Assembly (NCBI GenBank): GCA_018238545.1
Contig: JABCTC010000004.1
Location: 48,416 to 112,415 of the forward strand
Length of the DNA stretch: 64,000 nt
Source: Candidatus Heimdallarchaeota archaeon
Lineage (GTDB): Archaea; Asgardarchaeota; Heimdallarchaeia; Heimdallarchaeales; Heimdallarchaeaceae
Reading direction: 5' to 3'
The notes below the pieces were generated by a model that searched no databases, was not told the DNA's origin, and was given only the letters and a program-made list of their open reading frames with translations. Position numbers and translations under genes: made by a program. Positions 19,104-29,137 of the stretch are shown piece by piece. The first letter of the stretch is position 1, and each line of letters opens with the position of its first letter.

Positions 19104-20147
19104 TTATTTAAAAAATAAAGCCCAGATCCAGTCTACAAGGGTATGTAAGAGCATAGCTGAGAATAGCCCCCCTTTCCACCAAGAATAACCATATGCTATC
19201 CCGGCTATTGAAGCAAGCAAGATATAAACCCAGATGAATTCAGAAGAAGTATTATTCCAGTGGCTTGCTCCAAAGATAATAGAAGCAACAATTAGAACTA
19301 TCCATCTCCAATACTTGTAGAAATTTTTCTCCTTATCTATAACATTCTCAGTTAATTGATGTTGAATCACTGCTCTTGCAATTAGTTCTTCCGGTAAAGC
19401 AATTGTTAACCAAATACCGATAAATGAGAAAATGAATAGGAGAAAACCTGGCCAACTTGGAGACCAAGTAAGAAAACCTGTAGCTAAACCAATAGGTACT
19501 GAAATGATCACTAAACCTGCACTTAACACAGATGGATAAAGAAGCTTCTTTATTGACGGTTTCCAATTCACTTTCTTTGTATAGTCTTTCATTTGAACAG
19601 AATAGAGGAGAAGAATAAGCGAACTAACCCATAGAGCATTGAATGTATATTCCATTGAAACGAATCCTGATGCTGCTGCTTCAGTATATCTATTATCAAA
19701 ACCAATAGCAAATAGAAGAACGCTTACTATCGAGAAAATAAAGTTAAAGCGGGTTTTAGGAATACAAATTGGAATAATGAAGAGAACAGTAGGTAACACA
19801 TACCACAATAGGAATGAAGTAAAAGCAGAAAGGATATCGGTTGAGTAAAACCAATTAATAATTGGTAAAAACAATAGATACAACACTAAAACAGGGTAAA
19901 AATGCAAGTGATTTTTAAAATAATCGATTATAATTTCATTAATCGGAGGTATTAGGAGGATGAAAATTATTATTGCCAATAGAAATATTAAACTGCAAAA
20001 TAGTACAGTTTGTGAAATAAGAATCTGATCAGAAATGTCCTTTTGCGGTTCCATTAAACCTACAGCCAAACTCAACAAACCAGCAATAAGTGGGATGAAA
20101 ATTAGTTCGAGTATTATAGTAGTTTTTTTACTTATCATCTTATTCAT
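19104..20147 (-). CDS. CPBP family intramembrane metalloprotease (CaaX/Rce1-like)
   Basis: Motifs PEELIARAVIQ (EExxxR-like), FGASHW, LLHTLVDW in a multi-TM protein. Confidence 0.8.
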   Translation of the reverse strand: MNKMISKKTTIILELIFIPLIAGLLSLAVGLMEPQKDISDQILISQTVLFCSLIFLLAIIIFILLIPPINEIIIDYFKNHLHFYPVLVLYLLFLPIINWFYSTDILSAFTSFLLWYVLPTVLFIIPICIPKTRFNFIFSIVSVLLFAIGFDNRYTEAAASGFVSMEYTFNALWVSSLILLLYSVQMKDYTKKVNWKPSIKKLLYPSVLSAGLVIISVPIGLATGFLTWSPSWPGFLLFIFSFIGIWLTIALPEELIARAVIQHQLTENVIDKEKNFYKYWRWIVLIVASIIFGASHWNNTSSEFIWVYILLASIAGIAYGYSWWKGGLFSAMLLHTLVDWIWALFFK

Positions 20148-20898
20148 CTTTCTTTTTCTTCCCTACTGAGGCTAAATATATAACGAATTGCTCTTCTCCA
20201 TCGATTCTTAAAGCATCATTCAACAGATTATCATCAAATGCAGCAACAGCACAAATTCCAGCTTGTATTGCTTCAGCTGCAAGGTACAAGTTCTGACAAA
20301 CATGCCCAACATCAATATGTAAATAGCGATAACTTCGTTCACTGTATCGATAGACCATTCTATAAGGAACTGCTGTCCAAATGAATGTTACTGAGTTATT
20401 CTTGAGAAACTTCTGGTTCAAAGCAGCTTTGACTATCACATCTGATATGTTTTCATCAAAAACATATTCAACTAGTTTATGATCTGATGCAACATAACGA
20501 TATAGACCTTGTTCCAGAGTTTCAACGTTATTAATCAACAAATAAGTTTCAAGAGCATGTCGCGCTCCTGCACTAGGTACATTCCGAAGAGTTATGGTGT
20601 CCTGCACGTATTCTCGAATACCTTGAGTACTCCAAAGCAACCATGAAAGCTCTTTAAGTGTCATTTTTTTATCAGAATAATTACGAATACTTTTTCTGTC
20701 TTCTATTGCAGATTTCAATGTACATTGATCAAAATCTAACGTTTCTGGTTTGGGTAAATCAAAGGATTTCATCTTGTGTGCATACTCTATTTCAAAATGA
20801 GGTGTTGGTAAACCTTGACTCTGATCTGATGGAGTAACATAACTATATTGAGTTTTCTTCATGAATTCTTTTCCAATATGATCCTTCATTATTCTCAC
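20140..20898 (-). CDS. SagB-type nitroreductase-fold oxidoreductase
   Basis: ERKSIRNYSDKKMTLKELSWLLWSTQGIR, RNVPSAGARHALETYLLINNVETLEQGLYRY, HVCQNLYLAAEAIQAGICAVAAFDD. Confidence 0.8.
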   Translation of the reverse strand: MRIMKDHIGKEFMKKTQYSYVTPSDQSQGLPTPHFEIEYAHKMKSFDLPKPETLDFDQCTLKSAIEDRKSIRNYSDKKMTLKELSWLLWSTQGIREYVQDTITLRNVPSAGARHALETYLLINNVETLEQGLYRYVASDHKLVEYVFDENISDVIVKAALNQKFLKNNSVTFIWTAVPYRMVYRYSERSYRYLHIDVGHVCQNLYLAAEAIQAGICAVAAFDDNLLNDALRIDGEEQFVIYLASVGKKKKDE

Positions 20899-20975
20899 AG
20901 TTGCTTATAATTCAAATAAACTATAATAGAACGATAATATAAAAATAGCTCATTAAATTGATATAGGATGAATAA

Positions 20976-22046
20976 TTATGCACCATTCAATTTTCTATCA
21001 AGTTCAGCTAAATCGAATTTATACATAGTTTGAGCAATATTAAGTTTGAAACCCATCCTATCATTAATCGATATCATAGGTTCGTTTGAGATAGCATTAT
21101 CTGTTTGAATGTACTTGGTTTCAGAAAAATTGTCTTTAATATAGAGAAGCATATTAGATTTAAGCCATTTGCCCAATCCTCTTCCACGATATTCTTGCTT
21201 TACACCAGTTAAGAGTTGCATAATCCTTTCAGGCATTTCAGGGATCTGTAAAAATTCTGTTAAACCACTTATTTTACCATCTTTTTCTCGAGTGATTTTT
21301 GTATACCATTTTAGACCTTGTTGTTTGAGTTGTTCTTCTTGTAATCGTCTTGACTCTGGGGTTACACGCATTTCCGCTTCAATTTCGCCAAAAGGTTGTT
21401 GATTAATGGTTTCTGTGTAGAGATTTACATATTCTGCAAGAATATCTTCAGGACAATCAGTGAATGAGTGCAGAGTTACACCTTCTTTTTCCGCTGTCAC
21501 ATCTCCTTCATTTTTCCACTGCTCGATCATTGACCAATTAACTTCGTTTATGTGTAAACGATTTTCAGCAGCTTCTAGAGCGACATCTCCACCAAATTTC
21601 TTACAAAACTTGTGACCTGAATCAAGATTAACATCAACTAAGAGCGTGTCTACATACTTATCTTCCTTAGCTTTCTCAATAATAATTTTAAGGGCTTTGC
21701 TTCCAATTCCTCTTTTTCGGTAATCTTTGTCAACATCCAAACGGATGTCTGCGTTATGCTTATTTTCTTGATATGCTGGATCTTTTTTAGTTGAAAAACC
21801 TATTCTAGCAATTCCAATAGCTCTTTCTTTTTCAAGCTCTTTTCTGAGAACTAACCACCAGTATCGTTTAACTTCAGGTATTTTTGTAGTCATCATTCTC
21901 CGTAACAAAGCTCTTGGAGGTGGAGATTCACCAGGTCTTTTTTCTTCACCAAGCTTTTCTGCTAATTCAAAGTATAGATTGTAAAGCTTGTCTGAAGCTT
22001 TATGTGTATCGAATTCCACAATACGCATATCACCAGAAGTCATCAT
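20976..22046 (-). CDS. Tandem GNAT N-acetyltransferase (two GNAT domains)
   Basis: First domain KDYRKRGIGSKALKIIIEKA; second domain KQEYRGRGLGKWLKSNMLLYIKD. Confidence 0.75.
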   Translation of the reverse strand: MMTSGDMRIVEFDTHKASDKLYNLYFELAEKLGEEKRPGESPPPRALLRRMMTTKIPEVKRYWWLVLRKELEKERAIGIARIGFSTKKDPAYQENKHNADIRLDVDKDYRKRGIGSKALKIIIEKAKEDKYVDTLLVDVNLDSGHKFCKKFGGDVALEAAENRLHINEVNWSMIEQWKNEGDVTAEKEGVTLHSFTDCPEDILAEYVNLYTETINQQPFGEIEAEMRVTPESRRLQEEQLKQQGLKWYTKITREKDGKISGLTEFLQIPEMPERIMQLLTGVKQEYRGRGLGKWLKSNMLLYIKDNFSETKYIQTDNAISNEPMISINDRMGFKLNIAQTMYKFDLAELDRKLNGA

Positions 22047-22109
22047 GCGTTATTCTTATTCCTATTTATATAATTAAGCAAAGAGGCCACTCAAAAGAAA
22101 AAAGAGAGA

Positions 22110-22991
22110 TTATTGAAAGGAAGCAACTATCATCCCATAATAACTAGGGCACTCATAAACGCAATCTTTGTTCTTTAAATCCTTACTTTTGATAATACCT
22201 AAAAGGATTAACATCTGCCAAACGCTATCAGGTTTCGCGCTCTCAATAAAATCCTTTGAGAGTCCTACAAGATTCTCCATTTCGTTCTCTCGAATCCATT
22301 CGGCAATTAATTTATCAAATTCTTTAGCAGAAGGGTCATAACCATAAGGTCCATTTTCATCATGAGCATGAGCATGATCAGCACTAGCAATGAAGACAAC
22401 TTCCTTTTCATATTCATCACTGACTTGTGCAATTATCTCACCAAAATGGATTAAATCATCCCAAGGGATATCTCTTGAAGGAGTAACAAGAACTATCAGA
22501 GGAGGAGACTTGTTGTTTGCTTTGTAAGCTTCCTGTATGAACCAAAGAGGTATCAAAGTACCCCAATCCATTTTATGGGTAGAATATTCACCGCTCGCAG
22601 CACCATAATTTACAGCTACTACAGGTAAATTATTCTCCTTTGCTTTCATGTAAATAGCTGAACCAAATGATCTGTCACATGCACTAGTTACCGTAACACT
22701 TTTTGATTTATCATCATTCCACCAGGTCCCCTCACACCATTCTGATGTTATTATTCCTATATGTTCAACTATCCTAAGATTATGTGGAGAAGCAATAACA
22801 ATCACATCAGGATCGACATTACAAATATCTAGAGATGATTTCACCATAGCTTGTGAGAGTCTTTCCCATTCTTCTCCCATATCAGGGTAGATTTCAGAGA
22901 TCAAATTAAAACCATGAGGCATTATTGAGGCATAACGAATGGCCATGAACGCCAATATTTGATAGCATTCTTTAGTTTTGTGAACAAGCAA
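22110..22991 (-). CDS. Class III extradiol dioxygenase-like (LigB/MEMO superfamily) protein
   Basis: SIMPHGFNLI, VIASPHNLRI, ALPVVAVNYGAASG-like segment, VVFIASADHAHAHDENGPYGYDPSAKEFD. Confidence 0.72.
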   Translation of the reverse strand: MLVHKTKECYQILAFMAIRYASIMPHGFNLISEIYPDMGEEWERLSQAMVKSSLDICNVDPDVIVIASPHNLRIVEHIGIITSEWCEGTWWNDDKSKSVTVTSACDRSFGSAIYMKAKENNLPVVAVNYGAASGEYSTHKMDWGTLIPLWFIQEAYKANNKSPPLIVLVTPSRDIPWDDLIHFGEIIAQVSDEYEKEVVFIASADHAHAHDENGPYGYDPSAKEFDKLIAEWIRENEMENLVGLSKDFIESAKPDSVWQMLILLGIIKSKDLKNKDCVYECPSYYGMIVASFQ

Positions 22992-23040
22992 CAGAATTTT
23001 GGAGAATAAGAATTAAAAAAGGGTATATCTATATTTATTT

Positions 23041-24612
23041 GTGACCTTCAATATGAAGAGAAAAATCATCTTACTATCAATATTATTACTTTTTGCAAAC
23101 ATCACTTTAATTACAAAAGAACCTCAATCCCAAGTAAGATATCTTTTAGGAAAACCTATCATTGAGAGTTCAGAGGGATATTTTGAAGGATACAATTTAT
23201 TCATTCTTGAAAGAAGAAACATTAGTGACTATACAACTGTTGACAAAACTCTATTTATAGTAGATATGGATGGGAAGATAATAATTGAAAAAGATGTTGG
23301 GACAGACGCTTTCCTAGGCGTTGAATTCATTAATTCTACAACTCTACTTTATGGTAATTATGAGGGGGGCCTTTTGTGGAATATTGAAACTGATGTCGAA
23401 GAACAACTGCATTTTAAGGGGCATCATGAATATGAATGGAACCCCATTGATAACACCTATTTCACGCTTAATCAATACTTAGTATTTTATGATGGTCTAG
23501 ACTACGTTTATGATAGAATCGCCGAATTTACTCCAGAGGGAGAGATGATATGGAGTGTAAATATGAGTGAGTTTGTGCCTTTTGAGCATTGGTGTCCGTT
23601 TCAAGGTACAGAGTATGAAGGGATGGCGGATATTACACATGCAAATTCAATCTTTTATGACGATGTTGAAGATGTAATATATGTTAATTGCAGAAATACC
23701 AACACTTTCTATAAAATCGATCACGAAACAGGAGAACTGCTATGGTCATTAGGTGAATATGGTGATTTCGAATTATATGATATTGAAGGAAATCTAAAAG
23801 AGAGTCTCTTTTACCATGGACATGCTTTAGAAAAAATTAACGATGACACATTTATTTACTTTGATAACGACCAACACAACCAAGAAGATGCTCAAAACAG
23901 AGAATCTAGAATCATTGAGATTCAGATAGATGAAGTCTCAAGGGAAGCGCGAATTATTTGGCAATGGGTGTCTTCTGATGAATATCATTCAGCTTGGTGG
24001 GGTGATGCAGATCTATTACCAAATGGCAACAGATTAGGAACTTTTGGTACTTTAGATCATAGTGGATCAACTTCTATTGGGGCACGTTTGGTTGAAGTGT
24101 CTAATGAAGGGGACATCGTTTGGGAGATGAAGTATCCAAAAGATGGTGATATAGCTCATGGAGTGTATAGGATGGAAAGGATTGATTTTGCACCTATTCT
24201 TCAAGTTAATGAAACTTACTGGATTAAATCAGGAGAAGAAGCTATTGTTTATTGGGAAGCATTCTACAATTATCGTAATAAATATGAACAATCAGGATTA
24301 TATTCAATATTTTTTGAAGGGATAGAAATTGAAACCAACTCTGTGAATTTTGAAAGATATTGGCAACCTACAGAAAAAAGTATAAATCTTGGATTACTGG
24401 AAGATGGGAATTACAATGTAACATTTGTAATTCAGGATGAAATCTCACATCTTAACAGCCAATGTGTGAATTTGACAGTATCAAAATATACGCCTGATGT
24501 GGGTAAAACAGAAGGTTTTGCCTTAGTATCAGTTCTTCTTCCATGTTCAATATTAATGGTTCTGGTTATTAGAAAGAGATTTCTTAAAAATAAAAACAAG
24601 CTGTGTTCATAG
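23041..24612 (+). CDS. Arylsulfotransferase (ASST)-like beta-propeller protein with TM anchor
   Basis: Repeated propeller motifs (FYKIDHETGELLWSLGEYGDF, HGHALEKINDDTFIYFDNDQHN, RIIEIQIDEVSREARIIWQW, HSAWWGDADLLPNGNRLGTFG); signal peptide and C-terminal TM. Confidence 0.75.
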   Translation: MTFNMKRKIILLSILLLFANITLITKEPQSQVRYLLGKPIIESSEGYFEGYNLFILERRNISDYTTVDKTLFIVDMDGKIIIEKDVGTDAFLGVEFINSTTLLYGNYEGGLLWNIETDVEEQLHFKGHHEYEWNPIDNTYFTLNQYLVFYDGLDYVYDRIAEFTPEGEMIWSVNMSEFVPFEHWCPFQGTEYEGMADITHANSIFYDDVEDVIYVNCRNTNTFYKIDHETGELLWSLGEYGDFELYDIEGNLKESLFYHGHALEKINDDTFIYFDNDQHNQEDAQNRESRIIEIQIDEVSREARIIWQWVSSDEYHSAWWGDADLLPNGNRLGTFGTLDHSGSTSIGARLVEVSNEGDIVWEMKYPKDGDIAHGVYRMERIDFAPILQVNETYWIKSGEEAIVYWEAFYNYRNKYEQSGLYSIFFEGIEIETNSVNFERYWQPTEKSINLGLLEDGNYNVTFVIQDEISHLNSQCVNLTVSKYTPDVGKTEGFALVSVLLPCSILMVLVIRKRFLKNKNKLCS

Positions 24613-24625
24613 GTCTAGGAATATG

Positions 24626-24660
24626 ATCATTGGAGGAATTTTGTTCAGTAAGAAAAAGAA
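24626..24660 (+). repeat. 35-nt direct repeat copy 1, resembling the 3' end of the gene at 25653-26144
   Basis: ATCATTGGAGGAATTTTGTTCAGTAAGAAAAAGAA is identical at 24626-24660 and 26100-26134. Confidence 0.85.
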
Positions 24661-24805
24661 AATGGATTAGTAGACAAGTTACAACAATACTTTTTAATGT
24701 CAATTTTAATTATAGAGCTCTTAGTAAAATAAAATGGTATTAATAGACAACACTAACAATCTGAAACAACGTCTAGAACAAGATTCCTAGTGAAAAGGTG
24801 AAAAA

Positions 24806-25471
24806 ATGAGAAAGAAAAAGATAATATTAGTATTTGTTATTACTTGTATGCTCAACTTTGCATTTTTATCTTCGTTAAGCCAAGCAAGTTCAGAGTATTT
24901 ATTTTTTGGTCAATATGTTTACGAAGGAAAAAAAGTAAAGGAAAATGCAGAAATTGAATGGTCTTTTAGTGGATCAAATTCATATGTTGGCATTATAGTA
25001 ATGGCAATGGATGAATACAATTTCAATAAATTTGACAATGGGGATATGTCTGCTTACGCATATTTCTTATCAAATGGGAATTATATTGCTGACTACGGAA
25101 CTTTCAAAGCTAAATCGGATGACGTGTGGTATATTGTTTTCTGGAATTTCGATGCGGTTATTGAATCAACCTCACTAACATACAAAGTTAAGTTTCCAGG
25201 CGTGAGTATTGGTTTAATCATTGGAATCGTAATAGGTGTTATAGTAGTTATAGCAATCATTGGTGTGGTTGTAAGTTCAAATAAGAAGAAAAAAGCTTCT
25301 ATGATGCCAGCAGCTGCACAACCAGGTGTATATCAACCTTATGCGCCAGCACAACCTACGGAACAACAGCCTTATGCACCAGCTCAACCAGCAGTAAGCA
25401 CAAAAGTTTGTTCTAGCTGTGGGGCTTCAATGGAAGGAAGTTTCTGCACAAGTTGTGGATCAAAAATGTAA
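24806..25471 (+). CDS. Signal peptide, ectodomain, TM, Pro/Gln-rich linker and C-terminal zinc ribbon protein
   Basis: TM VSIGLIIGIVIGVIVVIAIIGVVV, repeated PYAPAQP linker, CSSCGASMEGSFCTSCGSKM zinc ribbon. Confidence 0.7.
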   Translation: MRKKKIILVFVITCMLNFAFLSSLSQASSEYLFFGQYVYEGKKVKENAEIEWSFSGSNSYVGIIVMAMDEYNFNKFDNGDMSAYAYFLSNGNYIADYGTFKAKSDDVWYIVFWNFDAVIESTSLTYKVKFPGVSIGLIIGIVIGVIVVIAIIGVVVSSNKKKKASMMPAAAQPGVYQPYAPAQPTEQQPYAPAQPAVSTKVCSSCGASMEGSFCTSCGSKM

Positions 25472-25652
25472 TTCAACCAAAATAGATAAGGAAACCTAAC
25501 ACTTTCCTTTCTTTTTAACTAATTCAAAACAATGAGAATGAAAAAGATAAGATATGTTTATAATATTGGTTTAGTATAACTCTAGTATAGATTTCTGAAA
25601 TTCTACCAAAATTTCGTAGGATTTTCAGAGAGCTATAATTTGAGGGAATAAA

Positions 25653-26144
25653 ATGAAAAATCAAAAAATCGTTTCACTTATTTTTATCTTAATATTTCTA
25701 AATATCATTATTTCTGTATCGAAAAGTCAAGCTGTAACATATACTGAAAATATTATTCTAGCTCCAGGAGATTATGTATATGTTAACGAAAGAATGTCTT
25801 TGGAATCAGAAATTGAATGGAGATTTGCTAGAAGAGGAGAGGGTGTTATTTATGTGGTTGCTTTTGATCAAGAGAATTTCGATTTATATGAGAGTGGTGA
25901 AACTTATTCATATAATAGTTTATCAATATCATCATTATTTATGGATTCTGGAATTTTTAATGTTCCTAAATCAGATAATTGGCATATAGTTTTCATTTGT
26001 ATATTGACATATACAAATTTAACATATGAAGTTACTTTTCATAAACCAAATCTGGGGGTGATATTAGGAATAACAGGAGGGGTGATAGGGATAGGGATAA
26101 TCATTGGAGGAATTTTGTTCAGTAAGAAAAAGAAGAAAAATTGA
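25653..26144 (+). CDS. Membrane-anchored ectodomain protein, paralog of 24806-25471 without the zinc ribbon
   Basis: Similar layout (signal peptide, ESEIEWRFARRGEGVIYVVAFDQENFDLYESGE ectodomain, TM GVILGITGGVIGIGIIIGGILF). Confidence 0.6.
   Translation: MKNQKIVSLIFILIFLNIIISVSKSQAVTYTENIILAPGDYVYVNERMSLESEIEWRFARRGEGVIYVVAFDQENFDLYESGETYSYNSLSISSLFMDSGIFNVPKSDNWHIVFICILTYTNLTYEVTFHKPNLGVILGITGGVIGIGIIIGGILFSKKKKKN
26100..26134 (+). repeat. 35-nt direct repeat copy 2
   Basis: Identical to 24626-24660. Confidence 0.85.
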
Positions 26145-26164
26145 GGGTTTAATCTCATTTTTAT

Positions 26165-27412
26165 TTATTTCTTAATTTCATAGTCCTTTAAGTCTTTCAA
26201 GAAGAAAGCTAATACTGTGGCAATTGCAAATAATACAGCATAGATAATGAAATTGTATTTGATTCCAGCTGGAGGGATAAACATCACTAATGCAATCAAC
26301 AAAATCCCACTTAATTGCCCACTCCACATGAGCCAGCCATTTGAAGTTTCTTCTGGTACAGGATAAGTCATTTCAGCACCAAACGTAAATCCTATAGGCA
26401 AAGCTGATATCAACATAAAACCAAAGAAGAATGCAATTATCAGTAATGCTATGAAATCCTTAATGAAATAGAATAAAAGTGCAAAAACTGTACTTGTACT
26501 AACAGCTAGTATTAAGAAAATCTTTCTTTTCCTGAACTTATCGGATAAAGTGGAAAGAATTACTGCTCCAAAAATTCCGCCCAATATCATTACACCACCA
26601 AGAATACCAATTGCATCTTCACCTAAAACAATGGGAACATTAGTCATATCTGCAAATAAAAGGTCAATTCCAGTGCTTAAAGAATTGAAGATACCAGCAC
26701 CAAGTAATACAAGTATAAACAAGAGCAGAAAATCTATTCGGAAAAGATCTCGAGTTCCTTTTATCCCTAATTCCATAGGTTTATCACTATAAGCGTTTGG
26801 AGGACTATCAGGTTTGTCTTTTACAAATATCAAATAAAGAACCATAAAGAATAAAGCTCCACCTCCTAAGATGTAAAGAATTGTACCAATTCCTGCGCTT
26901 AAAAACATACCAGGTAAAAACATTCCAAGTGCAGCACCAAGAAGAATCCCCACTGTCCCTAGACTTACTGCCAAAGCTTTCTCTTTCTCTGGAAACCAAT
27001 TTATTGCTAGTTTTGTGAAGGAATTGAGTACAAAAGGCTGCCCTATAGCACACATTATTTGAAATGCAAAAACTACCCAATAATTTGGAACAATTGCCCG
27101 CAAAAAACCAAAAACACCTGTTAGGATTACACCTATTCCAGTACCCCACTTAAGTCCAAATTTTTCTATTCCTTTACTTGCAAAGTAGTTTACTGGAAGG
27201 TAAACAATCATGAACACCATTGATAACAACAAAATTAAATTCAAACTTGTTGTGCTTTCATTACCAAAGAAATATTGTGCGGCTTCCGTAGTTATTGGAG
27301 CAAATGAAATCCAAATCATCTGCGTCATAATTGCCATTAATATAAAAAATATAAGGACAACCCATCTATAGGATGACACTTCATATTTTGTTTCTGAATT
27401 TACTGTAGACAT
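26165..27412 (-). CDS. MFS transporter
   Basis: About 12 TM helices; LSDKFRKRKIFLI (MFS loop motif-like), 415 aa. Confidence 0.8.
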   Translation of the reverse strand: MSTVNSETKYEVSSYRWVVLIFFILMAIMTQMIWISFAPITTEAAQYFFGNESTTSLNLILLLSMVFMIVYLPVNYFASKGIEKFGLKWGTGIGVILTGVFGFLRAIVPNYWVVFAFQIMCAIGQPFVLNSFTKLAINWFPEKEKALAVSLGTVGILLGAALGMFLPGMFLSAGIGTILYILGGGALFFMVLYLIFVKDKPDSPPNAYSDKPMELGIKGTRDLFRIDFLLLFILVLLGAGIFNSLSTGIDLLFADMTNVPIVLGEDAIGILGGVMILGGIFGAVILSTLSDKFRKRKIFLILAVSTSTVFALLFYFIKDFIALLIIAFFFGFMLISALPIGFTFGAEMTYPVPEETSNGWLMWSGQLSGILLIALVMFIPPAGIKYNFIIYAVLFAIATVLAFFLKDLKDYEIKK

Positions 27413-27461
27413 AAGGAATCTTCATTATTGCTTCTTTAAAAAGTTTAAGAGGCATTATAAT

Positions 27462-28322
27462 TCAATCATGTTTTGTGAAAATTCCGTTCTTATACTCCTC
27501 AAAAGCAACTCTAAGTTCTTCTTGAGTGTTCATAACTATAGGACCAGACCATGCAACGGATTCTTTGATAGGTTTCCCAGAAATTAGAAGCAAACGAAGT
27601 TTGGATGCAGATGTTGATATTTGTATCTCATCACCATCTTCCAACACAACTAGATGGTGTTTTACTACTTTCTTTTTCTTCTTATCATCAAAGAATCCTT
27701 CACCTTCAATTACATATGCGAAAGAGTTATGATCGTCTTTTATGGGGTGTTTGAAAACAGCATTTGGTTGCATAGTTACGTCGAGATATTCAGGTTCAGT
27801 AACTATATCTTGTACTGGACCTTTAATCCCTTCAACTTCTCCACAGATAACTTTTACACTGATTTTATCACCTATTTGAACAGTAGGTATTTCAGATTGC
27901 TTAACTTCTTGATAACGAGGATGCATCATTTTATTCGAAGAAGGTAGATTAGCCCAAAGTTGGAAACCAGCCATTAATCCGTTAGTTTTTTCAGGCATTT
28001 CTTGATGGATAATTCCACTACCAGCAGTCATCCACTGAACATCTCCTTGTCCTATCACACCAGCATTACCTAAAATGTCTTCATGTTTAACTTCACCATG
28101 AAGAATATAGGTAATAGTTTCTATTCCTCTGTGTGGATGCCATGGAAAACCTGACATATAATCATCTGGATTTTCAGAACCAAAATCATCTAAAAGCAGA
28201 AAAGGATCTAGTTTCGGGTGATCTTGACCAAAAGCTCTTCTAAGTCTAACTCCTGCACCTTCCATAGTAGTTTGACTTTCCATTATTTGGTATATAGTTC
28301 TTGTTTTTGCCATGTAATTCAC
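27462..28322 (-). CDS. Pirin family protein (bicupin)
   Basis: DPFLLLDDFGSENPDDYMSGFPWHPHRGIETITYILHGEVKHEDILGNAGVIGQGDVQWMTAGSGIIHQEMPE is diagnostic. Confidence 0.9.
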   Translation of the reverse strand: MNYMAKTRTIYQIMESQTTMEGAGVRLRRAFGQDHPKLDPFLLLDDFGSENPDDYMSGFPWHPHRGIETITYILHGEVKHEDILGNAGVIGQGDVQWMTAGSGIIHQEMPEKTNGLMAGFQLWANLPSSNKMMHPRYQEVKQSEIPTVQIGDKISVKVICGEVEGIKGPVQDIVTEPEYLDVTMQPNAVFKHPIKDDHNSFAYVIEGEGFFDDKKKKKVVKHHLVVLEDGDEIQISTSASKLRLLLISGKPIKESVAWSGPIVMNTQEELRVAFEEYKNGIFTKHD

Positions 28323-28450
28323 CTAAAATAAATCAATCTACTCTTGGAATGGAGTTATAAAATGATTCACTATTCACAAAAATGTTGGATTCAATTTTAG
28401 GACACATTATTAAGAGAAACCAATATTAAGCTTAATTTTCTTCTGAAACT

Positions 28451-29023
28451 ATGCCCTCCATTTATGATATAGCCTCACCATTCTTTGGAGACAAGATTAA
28501 ACTACGAGCAATAGAAATGAGTGACTTATCTGCTATAATGAAGCACTGGAACTCCTATGAAACCAGAGTTAGTTTAGGGAAATATGTTCCTTCATCTAGT
28601 AAAGATCGAGAAGATTGGATTAAAAAGGTCAATGAACATGCAAACAAAGGAGAAGCTTTCACATTTGCTATTGTCCATAAGGAATCTGAAGAATTCTTGG
28701 GTACTGTGGCACTCAAAAGAATAAATATGATTAATAGAGGAGCATCACTGAGCGTATCAATACATAACCCTGAAAATTATAACAAAGGATATGGTACAGG
28801 TGCTACAAGATGTATCCTCAAATTTGGTTTTAATATTTTGAATCTTCACAGGATAGAACTTCATGTTTACGAATTCACTGCAAATGCTGTTCATGTTTAT
28901 GAAAAACTGGGTTTCAAAAAAGTAGGAGTAAGAAGAGAAGCATCTTATATCATAGGTAAATACAGAAATGACCTTGTTATGGATATTTTAGAAGAAGAAT
29001 TTGACGAAATATATAGAAAATAA
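28451..29023 (+). CDS. GNAT N-acetyltransferase (RimJ/RimL-like)
   Basis: FFGDKIKLRAIEMSDL, NYNKGYGTGATRCILKFGFNILNLHRIELHVYEFTANAVHVYEKLGFKKVGVRREA. Confidence 0.8.
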   Translation: MPSIYDIASPFFGDKIKLRAIEMSDLSAIMKHWNSYETRVSLGKYVPSSSKDREDWIKKVNEHANKGEAFTFAIVHKESEEFLGTVALKRINMINRGASLSVSIHNPENYNKGYGTGATRCILKFGFNILNLHRIELHVYEFTANAVHVYEKLGFKKVGVRREASYIIGKYRNDLVMDILEEEFDEIYRK

Positions 29024-29137
29024 GTTCAAAAATACATTTAATTTGCTTTTCTTTTCTATAGCTGTTTTTTCAACGAATCTTCATATTTATATACTGAATT
29101 CAAGTGCTTGAGATATAAGCTCTGACAAATATTTTGG

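Noticed and set aside
24733-24792. 18-codon ORF MVLIDNTNNLKQRLEQDS upstream of the zinc-ribbon membrane protein
   Set aside because: Too short to distinguish from chance; no similarity recognised.
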